Origin: Marinilabiliaceae bacterium
GTDB lineage: Bacteria; Bacteroidota; Bacteroidia; Bacteroidales; Marinilabiliaceae
Direction of reading: 5' to 3'
DNA: 37,086 nt
Assembly: GCA_016342595.1 (NCBI GenBank)
Contig: JAEINY010000036.1
Coordinates: forward strand, 1-37,086
Below, in pieces: positions 16,884 to 24,437 of this stretch. Below the pieces are notes generated by a model, which worked only from the letters and a program-made list of their open reading frames with translations, was not told the DNA's origin and ran no database searches. A program made the translations under genes and the position numbers. Positions within the stretch are counted from its first letter, which is position 1, and each line of letters opens with the position of its first letter.

Positions 16884-17735
16884 CTAATCGACATAACTCG
16901 CCTCAATCAGGAAATCCAAACTCTTTTTAACACTTTCGAGCGGGGGAAAACTATAGCGTTCCACCTCCACAATATAATACTGCATCCCGGCCACTTCAGA
17001 GGCATTAAAAATGGGTTCAAAGTCCATCAATCCACTTTCGCCCAGTTCTTTTTCATCTTTCACATGCCACAATTCGAAACGTCCCGGATAAGTATTGAAA
17101 TAAGTGATGGCATCTTTTCCACCTTTCATGATCCAATATAAATCCAATTGAAACATGACTTTGTCCGGATCAGTATTCTTCAGCATGTAATCATAGCGCA
17201 CCACACCATCTATCGTCTCGAACTCTCGATCGTGATTATGATAGCCAAAGCGAATACCTTTGGCATTGCATTTCTCACCAATGGCATTGAAGTATTCACA
17301 GTAGCGTTTCAGGTCAGCCAAGGAGCCGTACCCTTTTTTATCCATGGATGGTTGCACAATGTATTTCACACCTGCTTTTGCATGTGCTTCAATACAGGCA
17401 TCCCACCATTTCATGGTCGATTCCCACTTATCTGCATCCGGTAAGGGACGCCCTGTATGCGACGCTGTAAACTGCAAGCCACCCTCGTTCAACAATTGCT
17501 TAAACATCAATGGCTCCATTCCATAAAATAACCCATCTGCATAGCCAGCCGCCTCCACAAAAGCATATCCCATCTGACCAATGGCCGTAATAGTCGCTGC
17601 TGCATCCTTTTTCATATCTTCACGGACCGACCATAACTGCAGCCCAATCATTTTTCTCTCAGACTGCGCATAACTCCCCATTATCATACTTGCTACAAAT
17701 AGAATCAACCCTGTACTTAGTATTCGCCGCATCAT
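16884..17735 (-). CDS. Exported TIM-barrel sugar phosphate isomerase/epimerase-like protein
   Basis: A 283-residue protein with an N-terminal signal peptide (hydrophobic to about residue 20, ending SYAQ) and a xylose-isomerase-like TIM barrel. Typical pieces are IGLQLWSVREDMKKD, the metal-site Glu and His in VEAAGYADG and RFGYHNHDREFE, and the Asp/His pair in QLDLYWIMKGG and WHVKDEK. Export is unusual for a true sugar phosphate isomerase and points to a periplasmic keto-sugar or glycoside substrate. Its ATG overlaps the stop of the DUF1080 gene by 4 bases, so the two are translationally coupled. Similar proteins accompany Gfo/Idh oxidoreductases and DUF1080 proteins in Bacteroidota glycoside-oxidation loci. 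The exact reaction is inferred; lyase or hydratase activity on 3-keto glycosides is the leading idea. Confidence 0.75.
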   Translation of the reverse strand: MMRRILSTGLILFVASMIMGSYAQSERKMIGLQLWSVREDMKKDAAATITAIGQMGYAFVEAAGYADGLFYGMEPLMFKQLLNEGGLQFTASHTGRPLPDADKWESTMKWWDACIEAHAKAGVKYIVQPSMDKKGYGSLADLKRYCEYFNAIGEKCNAKGIRFGYHNHDREFETIDGVVRYDYMLKNTDPDKVMFQLDLYWIMKGGKDAITYFNTYPGRFELWHVKDEKELGESGLMDFEPIFNASEVAGMQYYIVEVERYSFPPLESVKKSLDFLIEASYVD

Positions 17736-18541
17736 AACTCTTTAATTTTGATATTACGAAACCATACATCGTCACCATGATCCTGAAGACCAATATATCC
17801 CTCGTTTGCTACATCGGCCCAATTGGGATTTAAGTCCGGAAATTTACTGCCGGCCACCAATTCATTCCATTCGGGTGTCCATAAGTGATACTCCACAACC
17901 GTCTCGCCATTTTGCATGTGCCAGACCGATCCTTTGTATACTTTTATCTCTACACTGTTCCATTCACCGGCTGGATTGGCATTTTGAGGTTCGGCAGGAT
18001 ACAAGTCATACAATGAGCCTGCCTGGCGATTACCGCTGATCCCTTCGTTTGCATCCATATGTTTTTCGTTATCCAAAATTTGCATTTCCGGTGCTGTCTT
18101 CCAGATGAAGTCAAACTCATCACTCTCCTGGCCTAAGTAAAAGATTCCGGAGTTACCCCCTTCTGAAATCTTCCACTCCAGCTTCAGGTGGAAATTGCCA
18201 AACTTTTTCACGCCATAAATTATATCACCCCGGTCTTTTCCACCGGCTTCACCACGGCCGGAGCCCGGACAATGCAAGGTACCATCTGGGGTAATGTTCC
18301 ATCCATTGGGGAAGGTCGTTTTGGCATAGTTACGCCATCCGTCAGGCGTTTTCCCGTTGAATAACAATTGCCACCCATCGGCCTTCTCTGCTTTGGTTAA
18401 GCTATTCAATTCTGCTTTTTCTTCCACTTTCTGTTCGATACTCATTTCGGTTTCCTTCTCACTCTTCTGTTTGTTTTTCTGCATACATGAAGTGACACCA
18501 AAAACAACGACTGTTAAAACTAGAAATACTATATTTTTCAT
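17732..18541 (-). CDS. DUF1080 (3-keto-disaccharide hydrolase family) lipoprotein
   Basis: A 269-residue lipoprotein (lipobox VTSC, Cys19). After a charged linker comes a single DUF1080 beta-sandwich, a concanavalin-like fold, with the opening WQLLFNGKTPDGWRNY and later segments FHLKLEWKISEGGNSGIFY and GYIGLQDHGDDVWFRNIKI. Members have been linked to cleavage of 3-keto-glycosides. It lies between the Gfo/Idh oxidoreductase (132 bases upstream) and the TIM-barrel gene (4-base overlap) in the same operon. Together they fit oxidation of a glycoside at C3 followed by elimination or hydrolysis outside the cytoplasm. Family firm; activity inferred from context. Confidence 0.8.
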   Translation of the reverse strand: MKNIVFLVLTVVVFGVTSCMQKNKQKSEKETEMSIEQKVEEKAELNSLTKAEKADGWQLLFNGKTPDGWRNYAKTTFPNGWNITPDGTLHCPGSGRGEAGGKDRGDIIYGVKKFGNFHLKLEWKISEGGNSGIFYLGQESDEFDFIWKTAPEMQILDNEKHMDANEGISGNRQAGSLYDLYPAEPQNANPAGEWNSVEIKVYKGSVWHMQNGETVVEYHLWTPEWNELVAGSKFPDLNPNWADVANEGYIGLQDHGDDVWFRNIKIKEL

Positions 18542-18672
18542 TTGATCTATTTTAGCATGAATGATTTATTGATTCATATTGCATTCCAATACGATCCTAT
18601 TTATTGTTCAAACGGGGCTTTGCCCCAAGGTAAATTGCTTTTAAACAAATAACCACCTTGTTTTTTGCTTCA

Positions 18673-20154
18673 CTAGGGCATAGCCGGCAAAGTCCACCCT
18701 TCCCGATAGGAATGTTTAATCAATTCGGCGGCAAAGGCCCTGGCTTCCATCCTATCGGTCCACTCTTTATTGAATGTAGGATGGCCGTCATGAATATTAA
18801 AACCATCTTTAATGACCGTGCGAATATTTTCGTTATCAACAATATTGGTAAAACGCATGTTGGCACCATCCCACTCCAACTCTTTATTGAGCGCTTGCAA
18901 ACGTACCGCCAACACTCCCATCACCACCATTTCATTGAATGGTCCGGCTTCGCTAAAGGGCGATAAGGTTTCTATGCGGTTCTCCGGTGATTCTTTACAG
19001 GCTCTCACCCAGTCCATTTCATGACTCGTTTTAATACGTGGTAATGTTTTAGCCACATTCGGTTTCCGACCTGATAACAGCCACGGATCTTTGCCATAGC
19101 AACCACACACCAAGGTATCTTTTGAACCATGAAACAAGACTCCTCCACCACTGTTATTCATATTTTTTCCGGCAGGCCACCCTTCAGGTTTCAATGGCTG
19201 GAGTCCGCCATCATACCAGTGCACCTCCACTTCCGGCATCTTCACTTTAGCTGCTGCTTTTCGTTCGGGAAATACCAGTCTAACTCTCTGAGCTGTTGGC
19301 GCGGCATCGGTTAATAATAAGGTGGAGCTCCCTTGCGCTCTGGTTGGATAGCCCAGGTTGAGGCCTTTAAACACCGGGTGTAAAATATGGCAGGCCATAT
19401 CCCCCAAGGCGCCTGTTCCGAAATCCCACCATCCCCTGAAATTCCAGGGCGTGTAAATCGAATGATAAGGCCGCATCTTAGCCGGCCCCACAAACAGATC
19501 CCAATTAAAAGTATCCGGTATCTGCTGCACTTCATCCGGACGATTCAAGCCCTGGGGCCAGATGGGACGATCGGTGAAGGCTTCCACTTTTCGCACCTCA
19601 CCAATCTCGCCATTCTGTATCCACTCCGTGGAAAAGGCCACTCCCTCCTGAGAGGCCCCCTGATTTCCCATTTGTGTGGCCACTTTGTAATGAGCTGCCA
19701 GGTTGGTGAGCAAACGTGATTCGTAAACCGTATGTGTCAATGGTTTTTCCACATACACATGTTTGCCCATGGTCATGGCATGCGCGGCAATAATGGCGTG
19801 TGCATGATCGGCCGTGGCCACCACTACGGCATCGATGGAGTCCCCCATCTCATCGAACATTTTACGCCAGTCCCAATACTTTTTAGCCTTGGGGAAAGCA
19901 TCAAAAGCACCTTGCGCATATTTCCAGTCCACATCGCAGAGAGCGACAATATTCTGACTCTTTATGGCTTTTAAAACACCTAATCCCCGGCCGCCAACAC
20001 CCACGCCGGCGATGTTCAGTTTGTCACTGGGGGCGGTATAACCGAGTCCGCCCACGACGTGAGAAGGTAAGATGGTTAAGCCGGCAGCTGCCAGGCCTGC
20101 ATTTGTCAGAAACTGTCGCCGGCTCAGTTCCGGCCTGCTTTTCTTTTCTTTCAT
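18673..20154 (-). CDS. Tat-exported Gfo/Idh/MocA family oxidoreductase
   Basis: A 493-residue protein from the ATG at 20154; an in-frame TTG at 20193 is possible but would put 13 residues ahead of the signal. The twin-arginine signal ELSRRQFLTNAGLAAAG exports the folded, cofactor-loaded enzyme. A Rossmann domain follows (IAGVGVGGRGLGVLKAI, then ALCDVD), with the family's substrate-site segment GKHVYVEKPLTH. The C-terminal half is the Gfo/Idh/MocA beta-sheet domain. Such enzymes oxidise or epimerise sugars with bound NAD(P); here oxidation of a glycoside to its 3-keto form is likely from the neighbours. First gene of a three-gene cassette. No exact -7 motif was found upstream. Confidence 0.85.
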   Translation of the reverse strand: MKEKKSRPELSRRQFLTNAGLAAAGLTILPSHVVGGLGYTAPSDKLNIAGVGVGGRGLGVLKAIKSQNIVALCDVDWKYAQGAFDAFPKAKKYWDWRKMFDEMGDSIDAVVVATADHAHAIIAAHAMTMGKHVYVEKPLTHTVYESRLLTNLAAHYKVATQMGNQGASQEGVAFSTEWIQNGEIGEVRKVEAFTDRPIWPQGLNRPDEVQQIPDTFNWDLFVGPAKMRPYHSIYTPWNFRGWWDFGTGALGDMACHILHPVFKGLNLGYPTRAQGSSTLLLTDAAPTAQRVRLVFPERKAAAKVKMPEVEVHWYDGGLQPLKPEGWPAGKNMNNSGGGVLFHGSKDTLVCGCYGKDPWLLSGRKPNVAKTLPRIKTSHEMDWVRACKESPENRIETLSPFSEAGPFNEMVVMGVLAVRLQALNKELEWDGANMRFTNIVDNENIRTVIKDGFNIHDGHPTFNKEWTDRMEARAFAAELIKHSYREGWTLPAMP

Positions 20155-20626
20155 AGTAGATGTGTTAGATGATAAATATTGATTACTGACCAATTGGGAT
20201 TTAAAAGCTTAATAACACCCTGGTAAAGAAAATACCAGCCTATTAACACGCGCACAACAAGAAGAGAATAGAGCTGTGCGCCTCGAATTTGATTAGGGTT
20301 ATTCATAAAATAAGAGATAACAAGATTAATTTAATCGTTGCTCCTTCCCACAAATCGCATTCTGACAACTAACTATTAGTGCTTTAAATTAGGATTTATA
20401 GAATACAATCCCTAAAAAAAAGAGGAAAAAGTGAAGTTTTACCAATTATAACACAAACAAATACAACTTATGGTGTGGGCATGATGAGTATAAACTCATT
20501 ATAGCAACATGTCTGTTGGTCACTTATTTTTCTACTAGCCGATTGCATTTATAAAATAAACGCCTTAACTTTTTTTATAATAAACATTAGCCCCAACAAA
20601 CGGGGCCCTAACTAAAAACAACAAAG
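20155..20626. other. Divergent intergenic region
   Basis: This 472-base gap separates the oxidoreductase cassette from the DUF4469 gene. It has no gene-like ORF. It contains a small hairpin ATGAGT/ACTCAT (20484-20499), a GCCCC/GGGGC hairpin in the leader of the DUF4469 gene (20590-20606) and one promoter (20543-20573). I see no promoter motif for the cassette itself. Confidence 0.6.
20543..20573 (+). promoter_or_regulatory. Putative promoter of the DUF4469 gene
   Basis: TTG at 20543-20545, 20 bases, then TAACTTTT at 20566-20573 (one mismatch to TAnnTTTG). The ATG is 54 bases further on. Confidence 0.5.
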
Positions 20627-21340
20627 ATGAATAAACTTAACATCTGGTTGTACGACAACCAGCTCACTTCGGACCCCAATGATTATTATGGAAAAGTTAA
20701 AACAAACGGCATTTTAACCAATAAAGAGTTGGCACAATTGCTGGTTGAAGAGGGAACGGAGTATAAAGAAGAGGCGATATTGGAAATACTTAGCCGCACT
20801 GACCGCTTAAAAGTAAGCAAACTGGCCGAAGGATTTGCCGTTAACAATGGTGTTTGTTATGCCCGCGTGGCTGTTAACGGAAGTTTCCAGGGAGCGACTG
20901 ACCGCTTTGATAAAAAAGAACACAAAGTGGCCGCTTCTTTCACGCCGGGTGCCCAATTACGCACTGCTTTGCAGAAAGTAGACATCGATATTTTGGGTGT
21001 AGCCACTGTTGATCCGGTGATTGGCAAAGTCATCGACAGCCTCACCAGCCAGGAAGACAGCACCATAACCCCCAATAATGTGATCACCATAAAAGGGGAT
21101 AAAATTAAGATTGCAGGCGACGAAGCTGGAAATGGAGTTTACTTCATCAACCAGGACGACGACAGTCGTGCTAAATGTCTGCAGGTGATCAAAAATGAAC
21201 GAAAAGAATTGATGGTCATGGTGCCTGACCTGGCCGAAGGTGAATACGAATTGGAAATTGTGACACAATTCACTGCCAGCCGCACAAACTTAAAAGAACC
21301 CCGCACTACCCGCTTTGATCACTTATTGATTGTGGAATAA
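20627..21340 (+). CDS. HU-like / DUF4469 two-domain protein
   Basis: A 237-residue protein of the Bacteroidota family that pairs an N-terminal HU-like (DNA-binding-fold) domain with a C-terminal Ig-like DUF4469 domain. The N-terminal part (1-125) opens with NIWLYDNQLTSDPNDYYGKV and contains the HU-like stretch GILTNKELAQLLVEEGTEY. The C-terminal part (about 145-237) is beta-rich (NVITIKGDKIKIAGDEAGNGV) and ends ATRFDHLLIVE-like (TRFDHLLIVE). No signal peptide. The function is unknown; a nucleoid or stress role is guesswork. It is alone between a promoter and a terminator. Confidence 0.75.
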   Translation: MNKLNIWLYDNQLTSDPNDYYGKVKTNGILTNKELAQLLVEEGTEYKEEAILEILSRTDRLKVSKLAEGFAVNNGVCYARVAVNGSFQGATDRFDKKEHKVAASFTPGAQLRTALQKVDIDILGVATVDPVIGKVIDSLTSQEDSTITPNNVITIKGDKIKIAGDEAGNGVYFINQDDDSRAKCLQVIKNERKELMVMVPDLAEGEYELEIVTQFTASRTNLKEPRTTRFDHLLIVE

Positions 21341-21360
21341 TCCGCTTAATATTTCAATAA

Positions 21361-21393
21361 AAGACCAGAGGCTTCACTTCTGGTCTTCTTTAT
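21361..21393 (+). terminator. Terminator of the DUF4469 gene
   Basis: Perfect 9-bp stem AAGACCAGA / TCTGGTCTT (21361-21369 and 21379-21387), 9-base loop, followed by CTTTAT. Confidence 0.75.
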
Positions 21394-21398
21394 GGGAT

Positions 21399-21455
21399 CA
21401 TACACCACGGACGCACTTATGCATACACCACGGACGCACTTATGCATACACCACT
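21399..21455 (+). repeat. 23-bp tandem repeat, 2.5 copies
   Basis: Two identical 23-base units (21399-21421 and 21422-21444, each beginning CATACACCACGGACGCACTT) are followed by a third that breaks off after CATACACCACT. The motif CATACACCA reappears at 21513-21522, beside a palindrome. The repeats lie upstream of a transposase relic and may be REP-like. Confidence 0.8.
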
Positions 21456-21518
21456 AAGAGGCAACAGGGCACACCATATAGCTACGAGAAGATACCCCAT
21501 TAGCGAGGTGCATACATA

Positions 21519-21534
21519 CACCATTATAATGGTG
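21519..21534. repeat. Perfect palindrome near the transposase relic
   Basis: CACCATTATAATGGTG is a perfect 16-base inverted repeat flanked by GCATACATA and CATGCA. It resembles the hairpins (REP-like elements) that single-stranded DNA transposases of this class act on. Confidence 0.5.
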
Positions 21535-21637
21535 CATGCACAAAACTTCTTAGAAGTGAGATTAAACAAGGCATTTACATTACCGGACACAATTAATAAG
21601 TCCGCACCTCCAGCACCCTACTCCAACAATACTACCA

Positions 21638-21766
21638 ATGGCAGATAAATATCAAAACAAATACCGCATCTCTTCCATCCGACTACAAAATTGGGATTAT
21701 AGCTGGGATGGCGGCTATATAAAAAATAATCCCACTAAATGGCGGGATGATAAATTCCTCAAATAA
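21638..21766 (+). pseudogene. Internally deleted REP-associated tyrosine transposase (RAYT/IS200-like)
   Basis: A 42-codon ORF. Its first part, YQNKYRISSIRLQNWDY, is the usual N-terminus of Bacteroidota RAYT proteins, and its last part, YIKNNPTKWRDDKF, is their usual C-terminus. Full members have about 150-200 residues; the catalytic middle (the HUH motif and the Tyr) is absent, so the product cannot be an active transposase. The deletion kept the frame. It sits behind a cluster of short repeats and a palindrome. Recognised from memory of the family, not by search. Confidence 0.7.
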
Positions 21767-21793
21767 TACGAGATGGTGTTCCCACCGGCACCT

Positions 21794-22261
21794 TTAAGGC
21801 CTGAGATTTTCACTTAAGATCTTTAACTCATCGGCTATCTGCTCTTCCGAACGATCAATACTCAGCCAAAGTAAGGCATACTCCAGGGTGGAGAAAACGT
21901 GGATTCTATGATGATTTTCTTTGTGCAGCATCTTATAGATAGTGGCTATAGCAACCTGCTCCGATTTAGCGGTGAGAAAGGCAACTTTACGCTTATTACT
22001 GCTAATATCAGACCGACCGGATACATACTTGAATAATCCATGGGCATCGCGCTGGTTTAAATTAAACCTTAATGCCCTCACATCAGTTAAGATATTATAT
22101 TCTGATGAAAATAATTCGTGCTGCACCTCTTCCTTCTTAATAGCTATAGAAGCCTCCAGGTTGGTCAATCCAGCATGAACCTCCAGTATCAATCTTTTTT
22201 CAGGTATAATTTTAAACGCGTAGTGATGTGCACTCCCTTTATCAGTCATTGCAGCTCCCAT
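21794..22261 (-). CDS. STAS/SpoIIAA-like small cytoplasmic protein
   Basis: A 155-residue protein, possibly starting at the second ATG (22249). The pattern is that of SpoIIAA-like STAS proteins: a beta-strand/helix start (YAFKIIPEKRLILEVHAGLTN), the segment NILTDVRALRFNL and a helix with AIATIYKMLH. No signal peptide or membrane helix. Proteins like this occur widely in Bacteroidota with no known role. It is monocistronic and lies downstream of the PUL end. Confidence 0.5.
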   Translation of the reverse strand: MGAAMTDKGSAHHYAFKIIPEKRLILEVHAGLTNLEASIAIKKEEVQHELFSSEYNILTDVRALRFNLNQRDAHGLFKYVSGRSDISSNKRKVAFLTAKSEQVAIATIYKMLHKENHHRIHVFSTLEYALLWLSIDRSEEQIADELKILSENLRP

Positions 22262-22278
22262 TCCACTATTTTATGCGG

Positions 22279-22286
22279 CAAAGATA
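22279..22286 (-). promoter_or_regulatory. Putative -7 element of the STAS-like gene
   Basis: The minus strand reads TATCTTTG, an exact TAnnTTTG, 17 bases before the first ATG and 29 before the second. That short leader favours the second ATG. Confidence 0.4.
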
Positions 22287-22351
22287 GTTATTTCTTTAAT
22301 GCTGATAACTTACCATTGGAAAAGACCACAACAAAACTCACCACATTCGAT

Positions 22352-22400
22352 AAAACAAGTGAGAAGCCACTCAAGATAAACCGAGCCACTCCTCACTTGA
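22352..22400 (-). terminator. Possible terminator at the end of the PUL
   Basis: On the minus strand CAAGTGAG pairs with CTCACTTG (22400-22393 with 22364-22357) around a 28-base loop that contains two copies of GAGTGGCT; TTTTAT follows. It lies 30 bases after the GH97 stop. Confidence 0.5.
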
Positions 22401-22430
22401 TTAAGTTGGTGTGTTTATTTATATTATCGA

Positions 22431-24428
22431 TTAATCCTTACAGGGCATTAATGTGATGGCACAACCTCCCCCCGCAGCTAATTTCAAAGACAATATCGAA
22501 TTATGATCTACCTTTTGGTGATCAATCAATACACCCTGGGGGTTATGCTGCCAGTTAGTCATCTCTCCATCTTTATATAAGGTAGCCTCATAGTGACAAT
22601 TACTATCTAAAAAGGAAAGAGGTATCTCAACCCTTCTTTCTTCTTCTCCATTTAAGGCACCTAAATACCAACTGTCATTCTCTCGTGATTTACGGGCTAC
22701 TACAAGGTATTGTCCGATTTCACCATCCAGATAAATACTCTTACTCCAATTCACCGGTACCTGCTTGATAAATTCAAAGGCTGGATGACCGGTATAGTTT
22801 TGAGGTAAATCACAAGCCATCTGAGCCGGACCCGGATAAACGACATATAGCGCCAGTTGATGAGCCAGTGTTGAATAAGCCCGCTTATCTTTGATACCAT
22901 GTTGTGCATAGGTTAAATCAAACAACCCGGGTGTATAATCCATCGGCCCACCCATCAAACGGGTAAACGGCAAGATGAGGGTATGATCAACCGGATTGTT
23001 TTCAGGCGCCCATGGGGCATTGTACTCCTGCCCGCGGGCCGATTCCACCGCCAGTAAATTGGGCCAGGTACGGTGCAGACCGGTGGGTTTGATATGCTCA
23101 TGGCCCATGATACAAATACCGCGTTTAGCAGCTTCCTCCAATACATACTGATAATGATTCACCATGTACTGCCCATGATGAGGCTCCCCATTCTTAATAG
23201 GACCTACATAACCCGTTTTAATGTATTTAATACCCAGCTTTTGATAATAATCAAAGGCCTCAGGGATCTGCTTTTCATATTCTTTCACATATCCCGCTGT
23301 TTCGTTGTGAATAATAATATCCACGCCTTTTGACTGGCCATATTTTACCACCGCCTCCAAATCATAATCGGGATAGGGTTGACAATAATCAAAATCTTTC
23401 CAAGCCTCCCAGCCCTTATTCCAACCTTCCACCAACAAACCGTTCATATTATTGGCCGCAGCAAAATCGATCATTTCTTTGGCATGTGCTGTTGTGGCCC
23501 CATGTTTATCACCCGGCGACCAGGATTTCAATCCCAGGTGCATCTCCCACCAAATACCCATGTACTTTAAGGGCTTCACCCATGAAAAATCATGTTGCGG
23601 TGCTTCATTCAGGTTTTCAATAATATTTGAGTTGATCAAATCCACAGCACGCCGTCCGATGGTGATGGTGCGCCACGGGCTTGTTACCCTTTCCCCGCCT
23701 TTATAAACAGATCCTTTTGATGAGGGCACCAGGCGGCTTCTAAGCTGACCATTCTTTCCTTTCTTTAAGGTCATGGAAGGAAAATCGATAAGGGCAGCCT
23801 CGTGAATACACACATACAAATCTTCAGACATTTCTAAGGTAAAGGGAGTCTGTATCGAATCAATGGCAGCCACTGTTGTATGCTCGTAGAACTTTTCATA
23901 ACTATCATCATCCACTGGAATCCACCAGCTTTGGGCATCGGGTGCCACGTTAAAAGAAGTACTTTCGTCAGCAATCGTAATCTCCTGTCCGTTATTGGCT
24001 TCCAATTCATAACGAAATCCCAAACCGTCATCATACACCCTAAAAAACACTTTCAACGTGCCTAAGTCATGCCTCAGTGAATAAACGGCTTCGGAATAAT
24101 TATTACGGATATACTGGCGTTGCCCCCAATAATTTTCCCATACCTCATCGACATGGTTTTCAGTTTTATTGACCAGCGTAAACCGGCTATTCAAAGTTTT
24201 CCCTCCGGTCAAGACAAAACCCATATCCGACTTTTGTATCACGAATTGGCCGTCATACCAGACCTGATAAAAAGGTTGCCCAATCGTATCGAGCCCAAAA
24301 TCAACTCTTACATTTCTGTTAGGCGATGAAACAGTGTGAATAGGTGTTTGGGACGTGCAACTACTAAACACGGTTGAAACACCGAGCAATAGAACCAGGC
24401 CACAAAGCGCATACATAATCGTTCTCAT
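22431..24428 (-). CDS. GH97 alpha-glucosidase, SusB-type (inverting), lipoprotein
   Basis: A 665-residue lipoprotein (lipobox FSSC near residue 23) with the GH97 layout: N-terminal beta-sandwich, central TIM barrel, C-terminal beta-domain. In Bacteroides SusB the general bases are Glu439 and Glu508 and the acid is Glu532. Here Glu376 (IIIHNETAGY), Glu444 (MGHEHIKPTG) and Glu468 (ARGQEYNA) keep almost the same spacing (68 and 24 against 69 and 24). The position that is the Asp nucleophile in retaining members is Gly (KTGYVGP), as in SusB. An inverting alpha-glucosidase is therefore predicted, acting on alpha-1,4 or alpha-1,6 glucosidic ends. It is the last gene of the PUL, 9 bases after the lipoprotein GH144 gene. 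Confidence 0.9.
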   Translation of the reverse strand: MRTIMYALCGLVLLLGVSTVFSSCTSQTPIHTVSSPNRNVRVDFGLDTIGQPFYQVWYDGQFVIQKSDMGFVLTGGKTLNSRFTLVNKTENHVDEVWENYWGQRQYIRNNYSEAVYSLRHDLGTLKVFFRVYDDGLGFRYELEANNGQEITIADESTSFNVAPDAQSWWIPVDDDSYEKFYEHTTVAAIDSIQTPFTLEMSEDLYVCIHEAALIDFPSMTLKKGKNGQLRSRLVPSSKGSVYKGGERVTSPWRTITIGRRAVDLINSNIIENLNEAPQHDFSWVKPLKYMGIWWEMHLGLKSWSPGDKHGATTAHAKEMIDFAAANNMNGLLVEGWNKGWEAWKDFDYCQPYPDYDLEAVVKYGQSKGVDIIIHNETAGYVKEYEKQIPEAFDYYQKLGIKYIKTGYVGPIKNGEPHHGQYMVNHYQYVLEEAAKRGICIMGHEHIKPTGLHRTWPNLLAVESARGQEYNAPWAPENNPVDHTLILPFTRLMGGPMDYTPGLFDLTYAQHGIKDKRAYSTLAHQLALYVVYPGPAQMACDLPQNYTGHPAFEFIKQVPVNWSKSIYLDGEIGQYLVVARKSRENDSWYLGALNGEEERRVEIPLSFLDSNCHYEATLYKDGEMTNWQHNPQGVLIDHQKVDHNSILSLKLAAGGGCAITLMPCKD

Positions 24429-24437
24429 ATCATTATA

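Noticed and set aside
18610..18630. GGGGC-AAA-GCCCC hairpin as terminator of the oxidoreductase gene
   Set aside because: Only 5 bp with no T-run on the minus strand, and it lies inside the operon.
21399..21455. CRISPR array
   Set aside because: The 23-bp units abut without spacers and there are no cas genes.
21442..21648. 68-codon plus-strand ORF over the repeat region
   Set aside because: It starts inside the 23-bp tandem repeat, has low-complexity content and overlaps the better-supported RAYT relic in another frame.
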